DNA of 64,000 nucleotides from Allomuricauda sp. ARW1Y1 (GTDB lineage Bacteria > Bacteroidota > Bacteroidia > Flavobacteriales > Flavobacteriaceae), in the NCBI RefSeq assembly GCF_013407935.1, contig NZ_JACBZU010000002.1:620001-684000 (forward strand), written 5' to 3'. This document shows, one piece after another, positions 42,703 to 52,124 of the stretch. The notes below the pieces were generated by a model that ran no database searches, had not been told where the DNA came from, and worked only from the letters and a program-made list of their open reading frames with translations. The position numbers were made by a program, and so were the translations under genes. Numbering within the stretch: the stretch's first letter is position 1; every line of letters starts with the position of its first letter.

Positions 42703-43305
42703 CTATTTTTCCAACGAGTCCAACACTCGCTGGGCCTCCCTAAGCTCCAACTTAAGGCGTTCGTTTTCCAAGATGTACTGCTCTTGCAATTGATTCATTT
42801 TTCGTTGAAACTCATCCGCAGGAACGTATTCCGGTTTTAACAAGGTTTCGTTGAAAATACTTATCAGTGTAAACAAGAAACTGATGGCCACGGCACCAAT
42901 TAGACCAAAAAGCATAAACTTTTCCCTTTTAAGTTGAGGGTTATTTTGTTTGAGGAGCTTTTTTTCTGATTTGGTCAATTTGGGCGTACTGGATAAGTGT
43001 TCCAAAAACGTATCCCACTTTTCTTCTTCCTTTACATAAAGATGCATAAAGCCCCCCTCCTCCAAAAAGTCCTGGGTGGTTGCCGTGGAAGCCAGCATAA
43101 AAATATCCGAACCATTGCCCCCCATTACATCCAGTAGGCTCTCATCGTACTCTTGTATTTCCTTGACCAATTTCTGCACATAGTCCAGACTATAATTGGG
43201 ACGCAAAAATTCATCATAGAGGGTCTGGACTTCAAAATAATCATTGCGGTCCAGGGCATATTCCAAAAAACGGTCTTTGAGTTCAGCCTTAAAAAATTCA
43301 CTCAT
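42703..43305 (-). CDS. Membrane-anchored coiled-coil protein, unknown function
   Basis: 200 residues. One membrane helix at about 130-150 separates an acidic N-terminal part from a coiled-coil C-terminus (about 165-200). No signal peptide. I do not recognise the family. Confidence 0.7.
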   Translation of the reverse strand: MSEFFKAELKDRFLEYALDRNDYFEVQTLYDEFLRPNYSLDYVQKLVKEIQEYDESLLDVMGGNGSDIFMLASTATTQDFLEEGGFMHLYVKEEEKWDTFLEHLSSTPKLTKSEKKLLKQNNPQLKREKFMLFGLIGAVAISFLFTLISIFNETLLKPEYVPADEFQRKMNQLQEQYILENERLKLELREAQRVLDSLEK

Positions 43306-43456
43306 CTTGCAGAATGGGTGGTTATCGGGTTGGTTTTTGATTGTTTAGGCTATATGTAAAGACTGGGACGGCAAGATAATTCAATTCAAGCTAAAGAATA
43401 CATGAATTTTTGGTTTGCAGTATTAATTTATGGAAAAGCTACAACTTAAAAATGTA

Positions 43457-43732
43457 TTACACGATTTCTGCACTCAATCCTGCCTGTAACAACTTACTGC
43501 ACTTGGGTTTCAGGAATGAGTATTCGCCGGTCTTTACCGTGCATTTTCCATTGTAATGCACAATCAACGAGCATTGCTCTGCCTGTTCGGGCGTGTGCTC
43601 GCACACATTGATAAGGGTTTCTATAACGTGGTCAAAAGTGTTGACGTCATCGTTAAAAAGTACTATTTCGTGCTCTTTAGTGATTTCTTCTTCCAGAAGA
43701 ACATCTTCCAACTCTTTTTCTCTAGTGCCCAT
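43457..43732 (-). CDS. clpS: ClpS adaptor protein
   Basis: 91 residues. VLFNDDVNTFDHVIETL is the N-degron pocket start, and the C-terminal GKCTVKTGEY part is also typical. It brings N-end-rule substrates to ClpAP. Located 23 bp after prmA. Confidence 0.92.
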   Translation of the reverse strand: MGTREKELEDVLLEEEITKEHEIVLFNDDVNTFDHVIETLINVCEHTPEQAEQCSLIVHYNGKCTVKTGEYSFLKPKCSKLLQAGLSAEIV

Positions 43733-43755
43733 AATCTATTGCAGTTTATGTCTTT

Positions 43756-44583
43756 CTAATTTACATATTTTGCCGCAACCCAGTTGTTCTTCTCCAGATT
43801 TTTTTCAAATTCCAAACCATATGCAGCACATTTTGAGGAAATTGCATCCAAATCCGCCAAATAAAAGCCACTCAAAAATAAGGTTCCGCCGTTTTTGAGG
43901 CAATCTGCATAGATAGGGATATCCTCCAAAAGAATATTCCGGTTGATATTGGCCAGGATGATGTCGTACTTTTTGCCCTTAAGCAAACCTCTGTCCCCTT
44001 GAAATGCCTTGATATCCGAACAATCATTGCGCTCCACGTTTTCTTGAGTATTCAAAAAGCACCATTCATCAATATCGATGGCCTCTACGTCCGTTGCTCC
44101 CCGTTTTTTGGCCAAAATGGCCAGCACTCCGGTGCCGCAGCCCATGTCCAATACAGTTTTTCCTTCAAAATCATTGTCCAATATATGCTGAAGCATCATG
44201 TGGGTGGTTTCGTGATGTCCTGTACCAAAGCTCATTTTTGGTTCAATAACAATATCGTAATCCACTTTCAAGGGTTGATGAAACGGTGCGCGCACCATAC
44301 AGCGGTCCCCCACGAGAATGGGATGGAAATTCTTCTCCCACTCCGCATTCCAGTTTTGCTGCTCAATTTCCTTTCGGGTCCAGCTAATCTTTACTTCTGG
44401 GATTTGGAATGCAAAAAGGTCTTCCAAGCTGTGGTCCTGCCATTCAGATTTGAGCATATAGGCCAAAAGCCCTGTTTCCGTTTCCACAAAACTCTCAAAG
44501 CCCAACTCCCCCAACTCCGCAATGAGCATATCTGTTGCGGGTTGGAGCGGACTGACCTTAAAATCGTATTCGAGATAGACCAA
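43756..44583 (-). CDS. prmA: Ribosomal protein L11 methyltransferase
   Basis: 275 residues. MSFGTGHHETTHMM and VLDMGCGTGVLAILA are the AdoMet site; an N-terminal substrate-binding domain precedes it. It methylates ribosomal protein L11. Follows tpiA by 10 bp. Confidence 0.93.
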   Translation of the reverse strand: MVYLEYDFKVSPLQPATDMLIAELGELGFESFVETETGLLAYMLKSEWQDHSLEDLFAFQIPEVKISWTRKEIEQQNWNAEWEKNFHPILVGDRCMVRAPFHQPLKVDYDIVIEPKMSFGTGHHETTHMMLQHILDNDFEGKTVLDMGCGTGVLAILAKKRGATDVEAIDIDEWCFLNTQENVERNDCSDIKAFQGDRGLLKGKKYDIILANINRNILLEDIPIYADCLKNGGTLFLSGFYLADLDAISSKCAAYGLEFEKNLEKNNWVAAKYVN

Positions 44584-44593
44584 TGTTTAAGTA

Positions 44594-45343
44594 TTAAATG
44601 GCCTTGATAATATCCGTAAAGTCTTTGGCAACCAATGAAGCACCTCCAATGAGTCCGCCATCGACATCGGGTTTGGAAAATATTTCCTTCGCATTCCCTG
44701 GTTTCACACTACCACCATATAAAATGGAAACATCCTCGGCGATAGACGAATTGAACCCATCGGCAATGGTTTTTCTAATAAAAGCGTGCATCTCTTGCGC
44801 TTGCTCGGGACTTGCGGTCTCTCCCGTACCAATGGCCCAAACAGGCTCGTAGGCAAGCACAATCTTGCTCCATGCGCTGGCTTTAAGTTCGAACAATGCA
44901 TTTTTTAATTGGCTTTCCACTACGGAAAAGTGATTACCGGATTTCCTGTCGTCCAATTCCTCCCCGAAGCAAAAAATGACCTTAAGTCCTTTTTCTATAG
45001 CCGTTTTCACTTTTTTGGCCAAAAAAGCATCATCCTCGCCAAAATAGGCGCGCCTTTCGGAGTGCCCAAGAATGACGATATCCACATCCAAGCCCAACAA
45101 CATATCGGCGGAGATTTCACCGGTGTACGCACCACTTTCAGCGAAGTGCATGTTTTGTGCCGCCACCTGAATCTTTGAATCTTGTAAGGCCTGCTTTGCA
45201 GCTTGAAGATTCACAAAGGTCGGTGCCACAATTACGTCAGCATCGGTATCGGGTAGTTTGGCGGAGAGCTCGGCCAGCAGTTCCTCGGTTTGCTGAAGGT
45301 TCTTATTCATTTTCCAGTTTCCTGCCACAATCTTTGTTCTCAT
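44594..45343 (-). CDS. tpiA: Triosephosphate isomerase
   Basis: 249 residues, complete barrel. GNWKMNK holds the active-site Lys, GHSERR the His and AYEPVWAIGTG the Glu. Converts dihydroxyacetone phosphate and glyceraldehyde 3-phosphate. First gene of the tpiA-prmA-clpS group. Confidence 0.96.
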   Translation of the reverse strand: MRTKIVAGNWKMNKNLQQTEELLAELSAKLPDTDADVIVAPTFVNLQAAKQALQDSKIQVAAQNMHFAESGAYTGEISADMLLGLDVDIVILGHSERRAYFGEDDAFLAKKVKTAIEKGLKVIFCFGEELDDRKSGNHFSVVESQLKNALFELKASAWSKIVLAYEPVWAIGTGETASPEQAQEMHAFIRKTIADGFNSSIAEDVSILYGGSVKPGNAKEIFSKPDVDGGLIGGASLVAKDFTDIIKAI

Positions 45344-45378
45344 GATATCTGTTATTATGTTATACGGTTTGGTTCTTT

Positions 45379-45448
45379 GTTTGGTGTTTGGTGTTCGGTG
45401 TTTGGTGTTTGGTGTTTGGTGTTCGGTGTTCGGTGTTTGGTGTTTGGT
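45379..45448. repeat. Heptanucleotide tandem repeat, ten copies of GTTYGGT
   Basis: Ten perfect 7-bp units; the fourth base is T,T,C,T,T,T,C,C,T,T. It lies 36 bp upstream of tpiA, in its promoter region. Copy-number change could change spacing in the promoter. Confidence 0.9.
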
Positions 45449-45507
45449 GTAAGTTGCTATTCTTTTGTTCTATTGTTGAATTTTTGTCCTTTGATCTTGC
45501 TATTTCT

Positions 45508-45861
45508 TTAATAGTACATCAACGCACCGATTTTGTTCGTACAATGGTCTGTCATGGCTAAAGCTTTTTGAAAGTCTTCCTCACCAATCAACTTTTTGTC
45601 AAAAGAGCGGTAAAATTGGGATTTCAACTCTGTGCATGAACCCTTTGAAAAACTCAGAAAATTATGAAACTCCTTATTGCCACCTCTTCCAAAACCTTCG
45701 GCAATATTGTCCATGACCGAACCTGAACTTCTTTCCATTTGATTGCGCAACGCATAGTTGTTTCCTAGCTCGGTGGTTTGGAAAAAATCTTCAACCAATC
45801 GACATAGCTCTCTCGAAATTTGCCAAACCTCTAAATCTTCAAATCTATCTATCCTACCCAT
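45508..45861 (-). CDS. Four-helix bundle protein (S23/IVP family)
   Basis: 117 residues. FEDLEVWQISRELCRLV, IAEGFGRGGNKEFHNFLSFSKGS and ELKSQF are the family's marks. The same fold is used by Avd, the accessory protein of DGRs, and by ribosomal-intervening-sequence proteins. Here it stands alone in the host chromosome, and its function is unknown. Confidence 0.9.
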   Translation of the reverse strand: MGRIDRFEDLEVWQISRELCRLVEDFFQTTELGNNYALRNQMERSSGSVMDNIAEGFGRGGNKEFHNFLSFSKGSCTELKSQFYRSFDKKLIGEEDFQKALAMTDHCTNKIGALMYY

Positions 45862-45898
45862 TTTACATCAGAACATAATAACAGAACAACAATAAACA

Positions 45899-46993
45899 TC
45901 AAAACTTAAGCTCGTCAAAATCGTTATAATGTACTTTTTGCTTAATGGTTCCTTTGTGGAGCACCAGAATGGCCGGATTGGATCGGACAATGGTCTTCAA
46001 GGTGGTCTCATCGGTGAAAAAGAACTTGAAGTCCAGTCCGTAGGTATCCACAACCCGATTGGCCATATCACTACTTGAAGCGGACATACCAATGACCTTA
46101 TATCCCTTTTGTTTGGCTTCTGAAGTCACTTTGGCCACCTCTTCAAAAGCATCCCAATTGCTCTTGGCCAAATCGTAAGCGATGACCATTACCAATTTTT
46201 CCACTTCCAAAACCCGTGAGGCATAATCCTGTCCTTCTTGCTCAATCGTGAAATCGTGAATGGGGGGCTCATACCCTTTTTGGATTTCGGTGGTTTCCAC
46301 ATCAATAAATTCTCCATCCACAGAAGGGTAATCCCCTTGGGTAATGTAAATCTGTTCCTCTCCGTTCACCTTAAATCGCCAGGCATATTCGTACACGGGT
46401 TGGGGTGCATCTTCGGGAACTGACATGCCTTCTTGGATATTGGCACCAATTTTATAGGGTCTAAAGTCTACAACAGGCAAATGGGCCAATACATGGTTGG
46501 CGAACAATATACAAGCCAATAAAGCCACGCCTCCAATGGACCAGTTGATTTTTGGGCCGAAAAGGGGCGTGATGTACTTTCTACCGTAAAAAAGTATCAG
46601 AATGAACACCAGCAATATGACATCCTTAGTAAAAGATTCCCATGGTGTTAGTTTGATGGCATCCCCAAAACACCCACAATCCGTCACTTTATTGAAATAG
46701 GCGGAATAGAAGGTGAGGAAGGTGAAGAAAACAATCATCAACAACAGACTCCAAACGGTAAACTTTGGTTTAAACCCAATCAACAGCAAAACACCCAAAA
46801 TAACCTCAACAATGACCACAAAGATGGAAATCCCCAAGGCCAAGGGCGTTAAAAATGGCAAATCCAGCACGCTGGGGCTAAAGTATTCTTCCAGTTTGAA
46901 TGAAAACCCCATAGGGTCGTTCAACTTGATGAGACCGCTGATAATAAACAGCACACCAACAATAATCCTTGATATCCAGACCAAATATTTCAT
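45899..46993 (-). CDS. BT_3928-type membrane protein (DoxX-like domain plus thioredoxin-like end)
   Basis: 364 residues. Four membrane helices in the first 150 (IIVGVLFIISGLIKLNDP, CGCFGDAIKLTPWESF) form a DoxX/MauE-like domain. The C-terminal part has no CxxC but looks like a peroxiredoxin/thioredoxin fold. It follows the DUF1599 gene with a 4-bp overlap. Possible role in envelope redox. Confidence 0.85.
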   Translation of the reverse strand: MKYLVWISRIIVGVLFIISGLIKLNDPMGFSFKLEEYFSPSVLDLPFLTPLALGISIFVVIVEVILGVLLLIGFKPKFTVWSLLLMIVFFTFLTFYSAYFNKVTDCGCFGDAIKLTPWESFTKDVILLVFILILFYGRKYITPLFGPKINWSIGGVALLACILFANHVLAHLPVVDFRPYKIGANIQEGMSVPEDAPQPVYEYAWRFKVNGEEQIYITQGDYPSVDGEFIDVETTEIQKGYEPPIHDFTIEQEGQDYASRVLEVEKLVMVIAYDLAKSNWDAFEEVAKVTSEAKQKGYKVIGMSASSSDMANRVVDTYGLDFKFFFTDETTLKTIVRSNPAILVLHKGTIKQKVHYNDFDELKF

Positions 46994-47532
46994 TCTTCTT
47001 CGTTTAAGTGAATCATAGCAAAAACCGCATAGTTGACCATATCCTGATAATTGGCATCCACCCCCTCGCTTACCAAGGTGGCGCCCTTGTTATTTTCAAT
47101 CTGTTTTACACGGAGCAATTTTTGCAGAATCAAATCCGTGAGTGAACTGACCCGCATGTCGCGCCAAGCCTCCCCGTAATCGTGATTTTTGTCCTCCATC
47201 AACTTTTTGGTGATGGCCACCTGTTCATCGTACAAGGCAATGGCCTCTTCTGCCGTTAGGTCTGGCTGCTCCACTACTCCTTTTTGTATTTGAATCAAAG
47301 CCATAATAGCGTAATTAATGATTCCGATAAACTCGGAACGCTCATCTTCGTCCACCTTGCGTACATCATTCTGCTGAAGACCTCGAATCCGTTGCGCCTT
47401 AATAAAAATCTGATCGGTGAGCGAGGGTAACCTTAGGATGCGCCATGCGGTGCCATAATCCTTTGCCTTTTTTGAAAACAATTCCCGGCAGGTTTGAATC
47501 ACCGCGTCATATTGTTGGGAAGTCTGCTGCAT
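46990..47532 (-). CDS. DUF1599 protein
   Basis: 180 residues made of two parallel halves: DYGTAWRILRLPSLTDQIFIK and DYGEAWRDMRVSSLTDLILQK. No known activity. The link to the BT_3928 gene is a stable pair in Bacteroidota. Confidence 0.88.
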   Translation of the reverse strand: MQQTSQQYDAVIQTCRELFSKKAKDYGTAWRILRLPSLTDQIFIKAQRIRGLQQNDVRKVDEDERSEFIGIINYAIMALIQIQKGVVEQPDLTAEEAIALYDEQVAITKKLMEDKNHDYGEAWRDMRVSSLTDLILQKLLRVKQIENNKGATLVSEGVDANYQDMVNYAVFAMIHLNEEE

Positions 47533-47627
47533 GTATTGTTGCTAATTTGCGTAAATTTCGTCCAACTTGGCCATCGCCAAGCGCATTTTGCCAAAGATAA
47601 TGAAACCCAACAAAGCAGATATTTTTT

Positions 47628-48461
47628 ATGACCATAAACTGCAAAGGCGAACTGGTAGATCTTACAAGACCTAAAGTAATGGGCATCCTCAACCTTACGC
47701 CCGATTCTTTTTTTGATGGGGGCAAGTATAAGGACGAAACTTCCATTCTCCAGCAAGTGGAATACATGCTGAATCACGGTGCCACCTTTATTGATACGGG
47801 CGCTTACAGTTCGCGCCCAGGGGCCGAACATGTTACAGAAGATGAAGAATTGCTACGGATGCTTCCCGTGATCGACCTTATCTTAACTAAATTTCCGGAC
47901 ACCTTGATTTCTGTGGACACTTTCCGAAGCAAGGTAGCTGCGGAGAGCATTGAACACGGCGCTGCCCTCATCAACGATATTTCGGCAGGGAATTTGGACG
48001 CTGCTATGTTTGATACGGTAGCCAACTATCAAGTGCCCTACATTATGATGCACATGAAAGGTACCCCACAGTCCATGCAAAAACAGGCGACCTATTCGGA
48101 TGTGATCAAGGATTTGAGAAGCTATTTTTCCGAGAAAATACGGGAAACCACCTCCAAAAAAATCAACGACATCATTATTGACCCTGGGTTTGGTTTTGCC
48201 AAGACCACCGAACAGAACTACACCTTGCTGAACCATCTGGACCTGTTCCAAACCTTTGGTTTGCCCATTTTAATCGGTCTGAGCCGGAAATCCATGATCT
48301 ATAAGGTTTTGGAATCTTCTCCACAGGAAGCGCTTAACGGCACCACGGCACTGCACACCATAGCCCTATTGAAAGGTGCGAACATAATTAGGGCACACGA
48401 TGTAAAAGAAGCCATGGAATGTGTTAAACTTGTGGAGGTCTTAAAAGAGAATTCACTCTAA
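47628..48461 (+). CDS. folP: Dihydropteroate synthase
   Basis: 277 residues. MGILNLTPDSFFDGG and IDTGAYSSRPGA are the pterin-site loops; GFAKTTEQN and GLSRKSM complete the active site. Joins p-aminobenzoate to the pterin in folate synthesis. Divergent from DUF1599, 45 bp before cdaA. Confidence 0.95.
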   Translation: MTINCKGELVDLTRPKVMGILNLTPDSFFDGGKYKDETSILQQVEYMLNHGATFIDTGAYSSRPGAEHVTEDEELLRMLPVIDLILTKFPDTLISVDTFRSKVAAESIEHGAALINDISAGNLDAAMFDTVANYQVPYIMMHMKGTPQSMQKQATYSDVIKDLRSYFSEKIRETTSKKINDIIIDPGFGFAKTTEQNYTLLNHLDLFQTFGLPILIGLSRKSMIYKVLESSPQEALNGTTALHTIALLKGANIIRAHDVKEAMECVKLVEVLKENSL

Positions 48462-48505
48462 TTTGAGGTTCTGCTATTTTTGCTAATTTTACAAAAACGC
48501 TGCCA

Positions 48506-49294
48506 TTGGATTTTCTAAATTTTCTCGAGTTCAAGATTACGGATATCATCGATATTGTCCTCGTGGCCGCACTCCTCTATTACATCTACAAACTGGTCAA
48601 GGGCACGGTTGCCATCAATATTTTTATAGGGATTGTGATTGTTTGGGCGCTTTGGAAACTTACCGAACTGCTCCAAATGAAAATGATCAGTAGCATGGTA
48701 GGCGGGTTTATGAATATTGGTTTGATTGCCCTCATCATCGTTTTTCAGCAAGAAATACGCAAGTTTTTATTGATGATCGGCTCCACCAACTTTGCCTCGA
48801 AACGGAATATTTTCAAGCACTTTAAATTCCTGAAGCAGGAGGCCATTTCCACCAACACCGATGTGGAGTCCATTATCGGGGCCTGTGAACGTATGGCCAC
48901 ATCCAAAACAGGTGCACTTATTGTAATCGAGCGCAACAATTCCATGGACTTTGTAAAATCCACCGGGGATGCGATGGATATTAAAGTTACCCAGCCCATT
49001 CTCGAAAGCATTTTCTTTAAAAATAGTCCCTTGCACGACGGTGCCATTGTGATTCAGGATAACTCGATAACCGCGACCCGGGTGATATTGCCCGTGTCCA
49101 ACGACCGTAATATTCCCCTCCGTTTTGGACTGCGACACCGGGCGGCCGTGGGCATCACCGAAAAAACGGATGCCCTCTGCCTAGTGGTGAGCGAGGAAAC
49201 AGGGTCGATATCCTACATTAAAAATGGAGATTTTGTACCCTTTAAGGGACGGGAGGAATTGATCAAACGCATTAAAAAGGATTTGGAGCAATGA
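48506..49294 (+). CDS. cdaA: Diadenylate cyclase CdaA
   Basis: 262 residues from a TTG start (MDFLNFLEFKITDI); no ATG fits. Three N-terminal membrane helices, then the DAC domain with PLHDGAIVI and LRFGLRHRAA. Makes c-di-AMP from two ATP. Located after folP, overlapping the next gene by 4 bp. Confidence 0.93.
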   Translation: MDFLNFLEFKITDIIDIVLVAALLYYIYKLVKGTVAINIFIGIVIVWALWKLTELLQMKMISSMVGGFMNIGLIALIIVFQQEIRKFLLMIGSTNFASKRNIFKHFKFLKQEAISTNTDVESIIGACERMATSKTGALIVIERNNSMDFVKSTGDAMDIKVTQPILESIFFKNSPLHDGAIVIQDNSITATRVILPVSNDRNIPLRFGLRHRAAVGITEKTDALCLVVSEETGSISYIKNGDFVPFKGREELIKRIKKDLEQ

Positions 49295-50055
49295 CCTGCA
49301 AAAATTGTGACAATAACTTAAGAACGGATTTTGGTTATTGCCCTACTTGTGGAGCGAAGGTGGTCCGCAGCAGATTGACCCTAAAAAATGTTTGGGAAGA
49401 TATCAGTTTTCAAGTTTTTAACCTCGATAACACCTTACTTAAGACCATCAGGCACTTGTTTACCCAACCTGATGAAGTAATAAATAGTTATGTGAACGGT
49501 ACAAGAAAACGATATATGAACCCCATCAGTTTCTATGCCATTGGTGTTACACTTTCTGGAATTATGTTTTACGTTCTTCAAAACATATATGAAGTTAAAC
49601 TTACGGAAACAAGTTTTTCAAATGGGAATGCACCAAACATGGATTATGTTTTTGACTACCAAGGCATACTCTCCTATCTAATCATGCCCTTTTATGCCTT
49701 ACTTACTTGGATCCTGTTTTTGGACAAGAGAGTATTGAACTATACTGAACATTTGGTAGCCAATGCCTACATATATGGACAGGTGACCTTTGTTCAGTTT
49801 TTGATATGTATCCCTTTGTTCGGCTTATTCGATGTGAGCTACGAACCTGTTAATGGGTTTATCCTATTGTTCATGGTAACCTATCAATTCTACGTGTTAA
49901 AAAAAATACACAAAACTGGAATCTTCAATACTATTATTCGTTGGTTCGCTTATCTAGTATTGCTGTTAGTTTTAATGATTGGCATTGGAATAATTTTCGC
50001 ATTGATTGGGTTTTTGACTGGGGCCATTAAGCTCGAGGATTTTGCACCAAAGTAA
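49291..50055 (+). CDS. DUF3667-type zinc-ribbon membrane protein
   Basis: 254 residues. N-terminal zinc ribbon CKNCDNN...CPTCG, then four to five membrane helices. TQPDEVINSYVNGTRKRYMNPISFY is the DUF3667 mark. Function unknown. Confidence 0.82.
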   Translation: MTCKNCDNNLRTDFGYCPTCGAKVVRSRLTLKNVWEDISFQVFNLDNTLLKTIRHLFTQPDEVINSYVNGTRKRYMNPISFYAIGVTLSGIMFYVLQNIYEVKLTETSFSNGNAPNMDYVFDYQGILSYLIMPFYALLTWILFLDKRVLNYTEHLVANAYIYGQVTFVQFLICIPLFGLFDVSYEPVNGFILLFMVTYQFYVLKKIHKTGIFNTIIRWFAYLVLLLVLMIGIGIIFALIGFLTGAIKLEDFAPK

Positions 50056-50121
50056 AGCACTGAAAAAGGGAAGATAAATTCTTCCCTTTTAATGTTTGAT
50101 TTAAACTTTAAAAAATTAGGC

Positions 50122-50274
50122 TCACCACCAATTTGATATAGCCTTAAACATAGGTTGAGCAAGGACAATAGCCGCTATGACCGATTTGCGAACGTAATGC
50201 TGAGCTACGATATGCTCTCCCGGGCCCATTCCTCCGTTAACTTGTTTCAACTCGTTCAAACTTAATTCTTTCAT
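50122..50274 (-). CDS. Double-glycine-leader small peptide (bacteriocin- or signal-like)
   Basis: 50 residues from ATG 50,274 to TGA 50,122. The first 15 residues, MKELSLNELKQVNGG, are a textbook GG leader: acidic/hydrophobic helix, then Gly-Gly. The 35-residue core has a Gly-rich start (MGPGEH), a hydrophobic helix (VIAAIVLAQPMF) and a WW end. It lies 74 bp downstream of an ABC exporter on the same strand. That exporter has no C39 peptidase domain, so the leader would have to be cut by another protein. Confidence 0.72.
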   Translation of the reverse strand: MKELSLNELKQVNGGMGPGEHIVAQHYVRKSVIAAIVLAQPMFKAISNWW

Positions 50275-50319
50275 AATTTTAAATTTTACGATTAATATTT
50301 CACAATTATAAAAGAACAG

Positions 50320-50338
50320 ACTCTCAAATTTTGAGAGT
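50320..50338 (-). terminator. Hairpin between ABC transporter and GG peptide
   Basis: ACTCTCAA / TTGAGAGT, 8-bp stem with a 3-nt loop, 10 bp after the transporter stop. The following T run is poor (CTGTTCTTTT), so read-through into the peptide gene is likely. Confidence 0.5.
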
Positions 50339-50348
50339 GGGAAAAAAA

Positions 50349-52124
50349 TTAAGCCACTTCCTCCGCCAAGAACTGTGCATTGTAAAGGTCGTTGTAGTAA
50401 CCGCCCTTGTCCAACAATTCCTTGTGGGTTCCAGTTTCTATGATTTTTCCTGCGTCCATCACTATGATTTTATCCGCCTTTTTAATGGTCGCCAAACGGT
50501 GCGCTATAATAATAGAGGTCCTACCTTCGGTTATTTTATCGGTAGCTTGCTGGATCAATTGCTCGGAATAGGTATCTACTGATGATGTAGCCTCATCCAA
50601 AATCAAGATACTAGGGTTGCTCACGTAGGCACGTAAAAAGGCAATCAATTGGCGTTGGCCACTGGAGAGCATGGTGCCCCGTTCCTTCACGTTGTATTGG
50701 TAGCCCCCTGGAAGACTCGAAATAAACTCGTGCACACCAATCTGTTTGGCCGCGGCCTCTATTTGTTCGGTTGTCACCTTCTCGTCACGGAGCGAAATAT
50801 TATTGGCAATGGTATCGGCAAATAGGAAAACGTCCTGCAACACTATCGCAATATGGGAACGCAAGGATTTTAAGGTATAGTCCTCCAAGCTTACATCATC
50901 CACCAAGATCTTCCCGGAATTGATTTCATAGAATCGGTTGAGCAGATTGATGATCGTGGATTTCCCCGCACCCGTAGCACCAACTATGGCAACAGTTTCC
51001 CCTGCCTTTACCTTAAAGGAAATCCCGTGCAGTACTTCCTCATCGGGCACATAGCCAAAATGGACATCCCTAAACTCGATATCACCTTTCACATCTTTCT
51101 TCTCCACGGTTCCATTGTCGTCAATATGGCTATCGGTATCCAAAATCTTGAACACACGGTTGGCCGCTACCATTCCCATTTGCAGCGTATTGAACTTATC
51201 CGCAATCTGGCGCAATGGACGGAACAAGAGATCCATCAAGAAAAAGAAGGCGACAATAGCTCCTTTGTTGTCCATTCCCACATTCTGGATGTTTTGGATG
51301 ACACCAAAATAGACCACCAAGCCAATCCCAATGGAGTTGGATATTTCCGCTACAGGAAAAAATATAGAGTTGTACCAAACGGTCTTCAACCAGGCGTTTT
51401 GATGCTTTTCGTTGATAACACGAAACTTTTCCTTTTCAATTTCCTCGCGGTTAAAGAGCTGCACGATCTTCATCCCTGCGATACGCTCCTGCACAAAGGA
51501 ATTTAAGTTGGACACTTGGGCCCTCACCTCGATGAATGCAACTTTCATCGCTTGTTGAAAAAGACGCGTTGCTATCAAAATAACGGGGAGAATAGCGAAC
51601 ACGATCAACGCCAATTTCCAGTTGATCACTACCATGATGATGGCGGCAGATAACATCTTAAGGACATCGGCAACAATCATAAAGAATCCTTGGCTAAAGA
51701 TTTCACCGATACGCTGCATATCGGCGACCGCTCTCGTGACCAATACGCCGATAGAAGAATTATCGAAATAGGTCATTTTGAAGCTGGTCATCTTCTCAAA
51801 TAGGTTGATTCGAATATCGCGTATGACCGATTCGCCCAAAAGGTTGGCATAATAGTTAAATAACAACTGCGTGACTACCTGCCCCAAAAGAAAGGCCAAC
51901 ATGTAAAGTACATTGGTGAGCAATTGGCCACCATCCTTACTTTCCAACGATTGGTTGATAATGGTTTTTACCAACAAGGGTATCCCAATAGCAAATGCCG
52001 CGGAGAGGATAGCCACGATGGCCACCAACCAAAAAATGCCCCGATAGGGCCTGGTCCGTGAAAAAACCCGTTTAAAAAGGCGAAAATCAAACGCCTTGCC
52101 TGCATCATCCTTTTTGCTCATCAA
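50349..52124 (-). CDS. MsbA-like ABC transporter (fused permease and ATPase)
   Basis: 591 residues. Six membrane helices in 1-320; Walker A GATGAGKST, signature LSSGQRQL and Walker B ILILDEATSS in the ATPase part. Half-size exporter acting as a dimer, family of lipid A and multidrug exporters. No C39 peptidase domain at the N-terminus. Overlaps truA by 20 bp. Confidence 0.92.
   Translation of the reverse strand: MMSKKDDAGKAFDFRLFKRVFSRTRPYRGIFWLVAIVAILSAAFAIGIPLLVKTIINQSLESKDGGQLLTNVLYMLAFLLGQVVTQLLFNYYANLLGESVIRDIRINLFEKMTSFKMTYFDNSSIGVLVTRAVADMQRIGEIFSQGFFMIVADVLKMLSAAIIMVVINWKLALIVFAILPVILIATRLFQQAMKVAFIEVRAQVSNLNSFVQERIAGMKIVQLFNREEIEKEKFRVINEKHQNAWLKTVWYNSIFFPVAEISNSIGIGLVVYFGVIQNIQNVGMDNKGAIVAFFFLMDLLFRPLRQIADKFNTLQMGMVAANRVFKILDTDSHIDDNGTVEKKDVKGDIEFRDVHFGYVPDEEVLHGISFKVKAGETVAIVGATGAGKSTIINLLNRFYEINSGKILVDDVSLEDYTLKSLRSHIAIVLQDVFLFADTIANNISLRDEKVTTEQIEAAAKQIGVHEFISSLPGGYQYNVKERGTMLSSGQRQLIAFLRAYVSNPSILILDEATSSVDTYSEQLIQQATDKITEGRTSIIIAHRLATIKKADKIIVMDAGKIIETGTHKELLDKGGYYNDLYNAQFLAEEVA

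Noticed and set aside
45379..45448. Heptamer repeat as CRISPR or as coding repeat of a 73-residue plus-strand frame
   Set aside because: The unit is too short and has no spacers; the frame is only the repeat read through and has no start context or conserved end.
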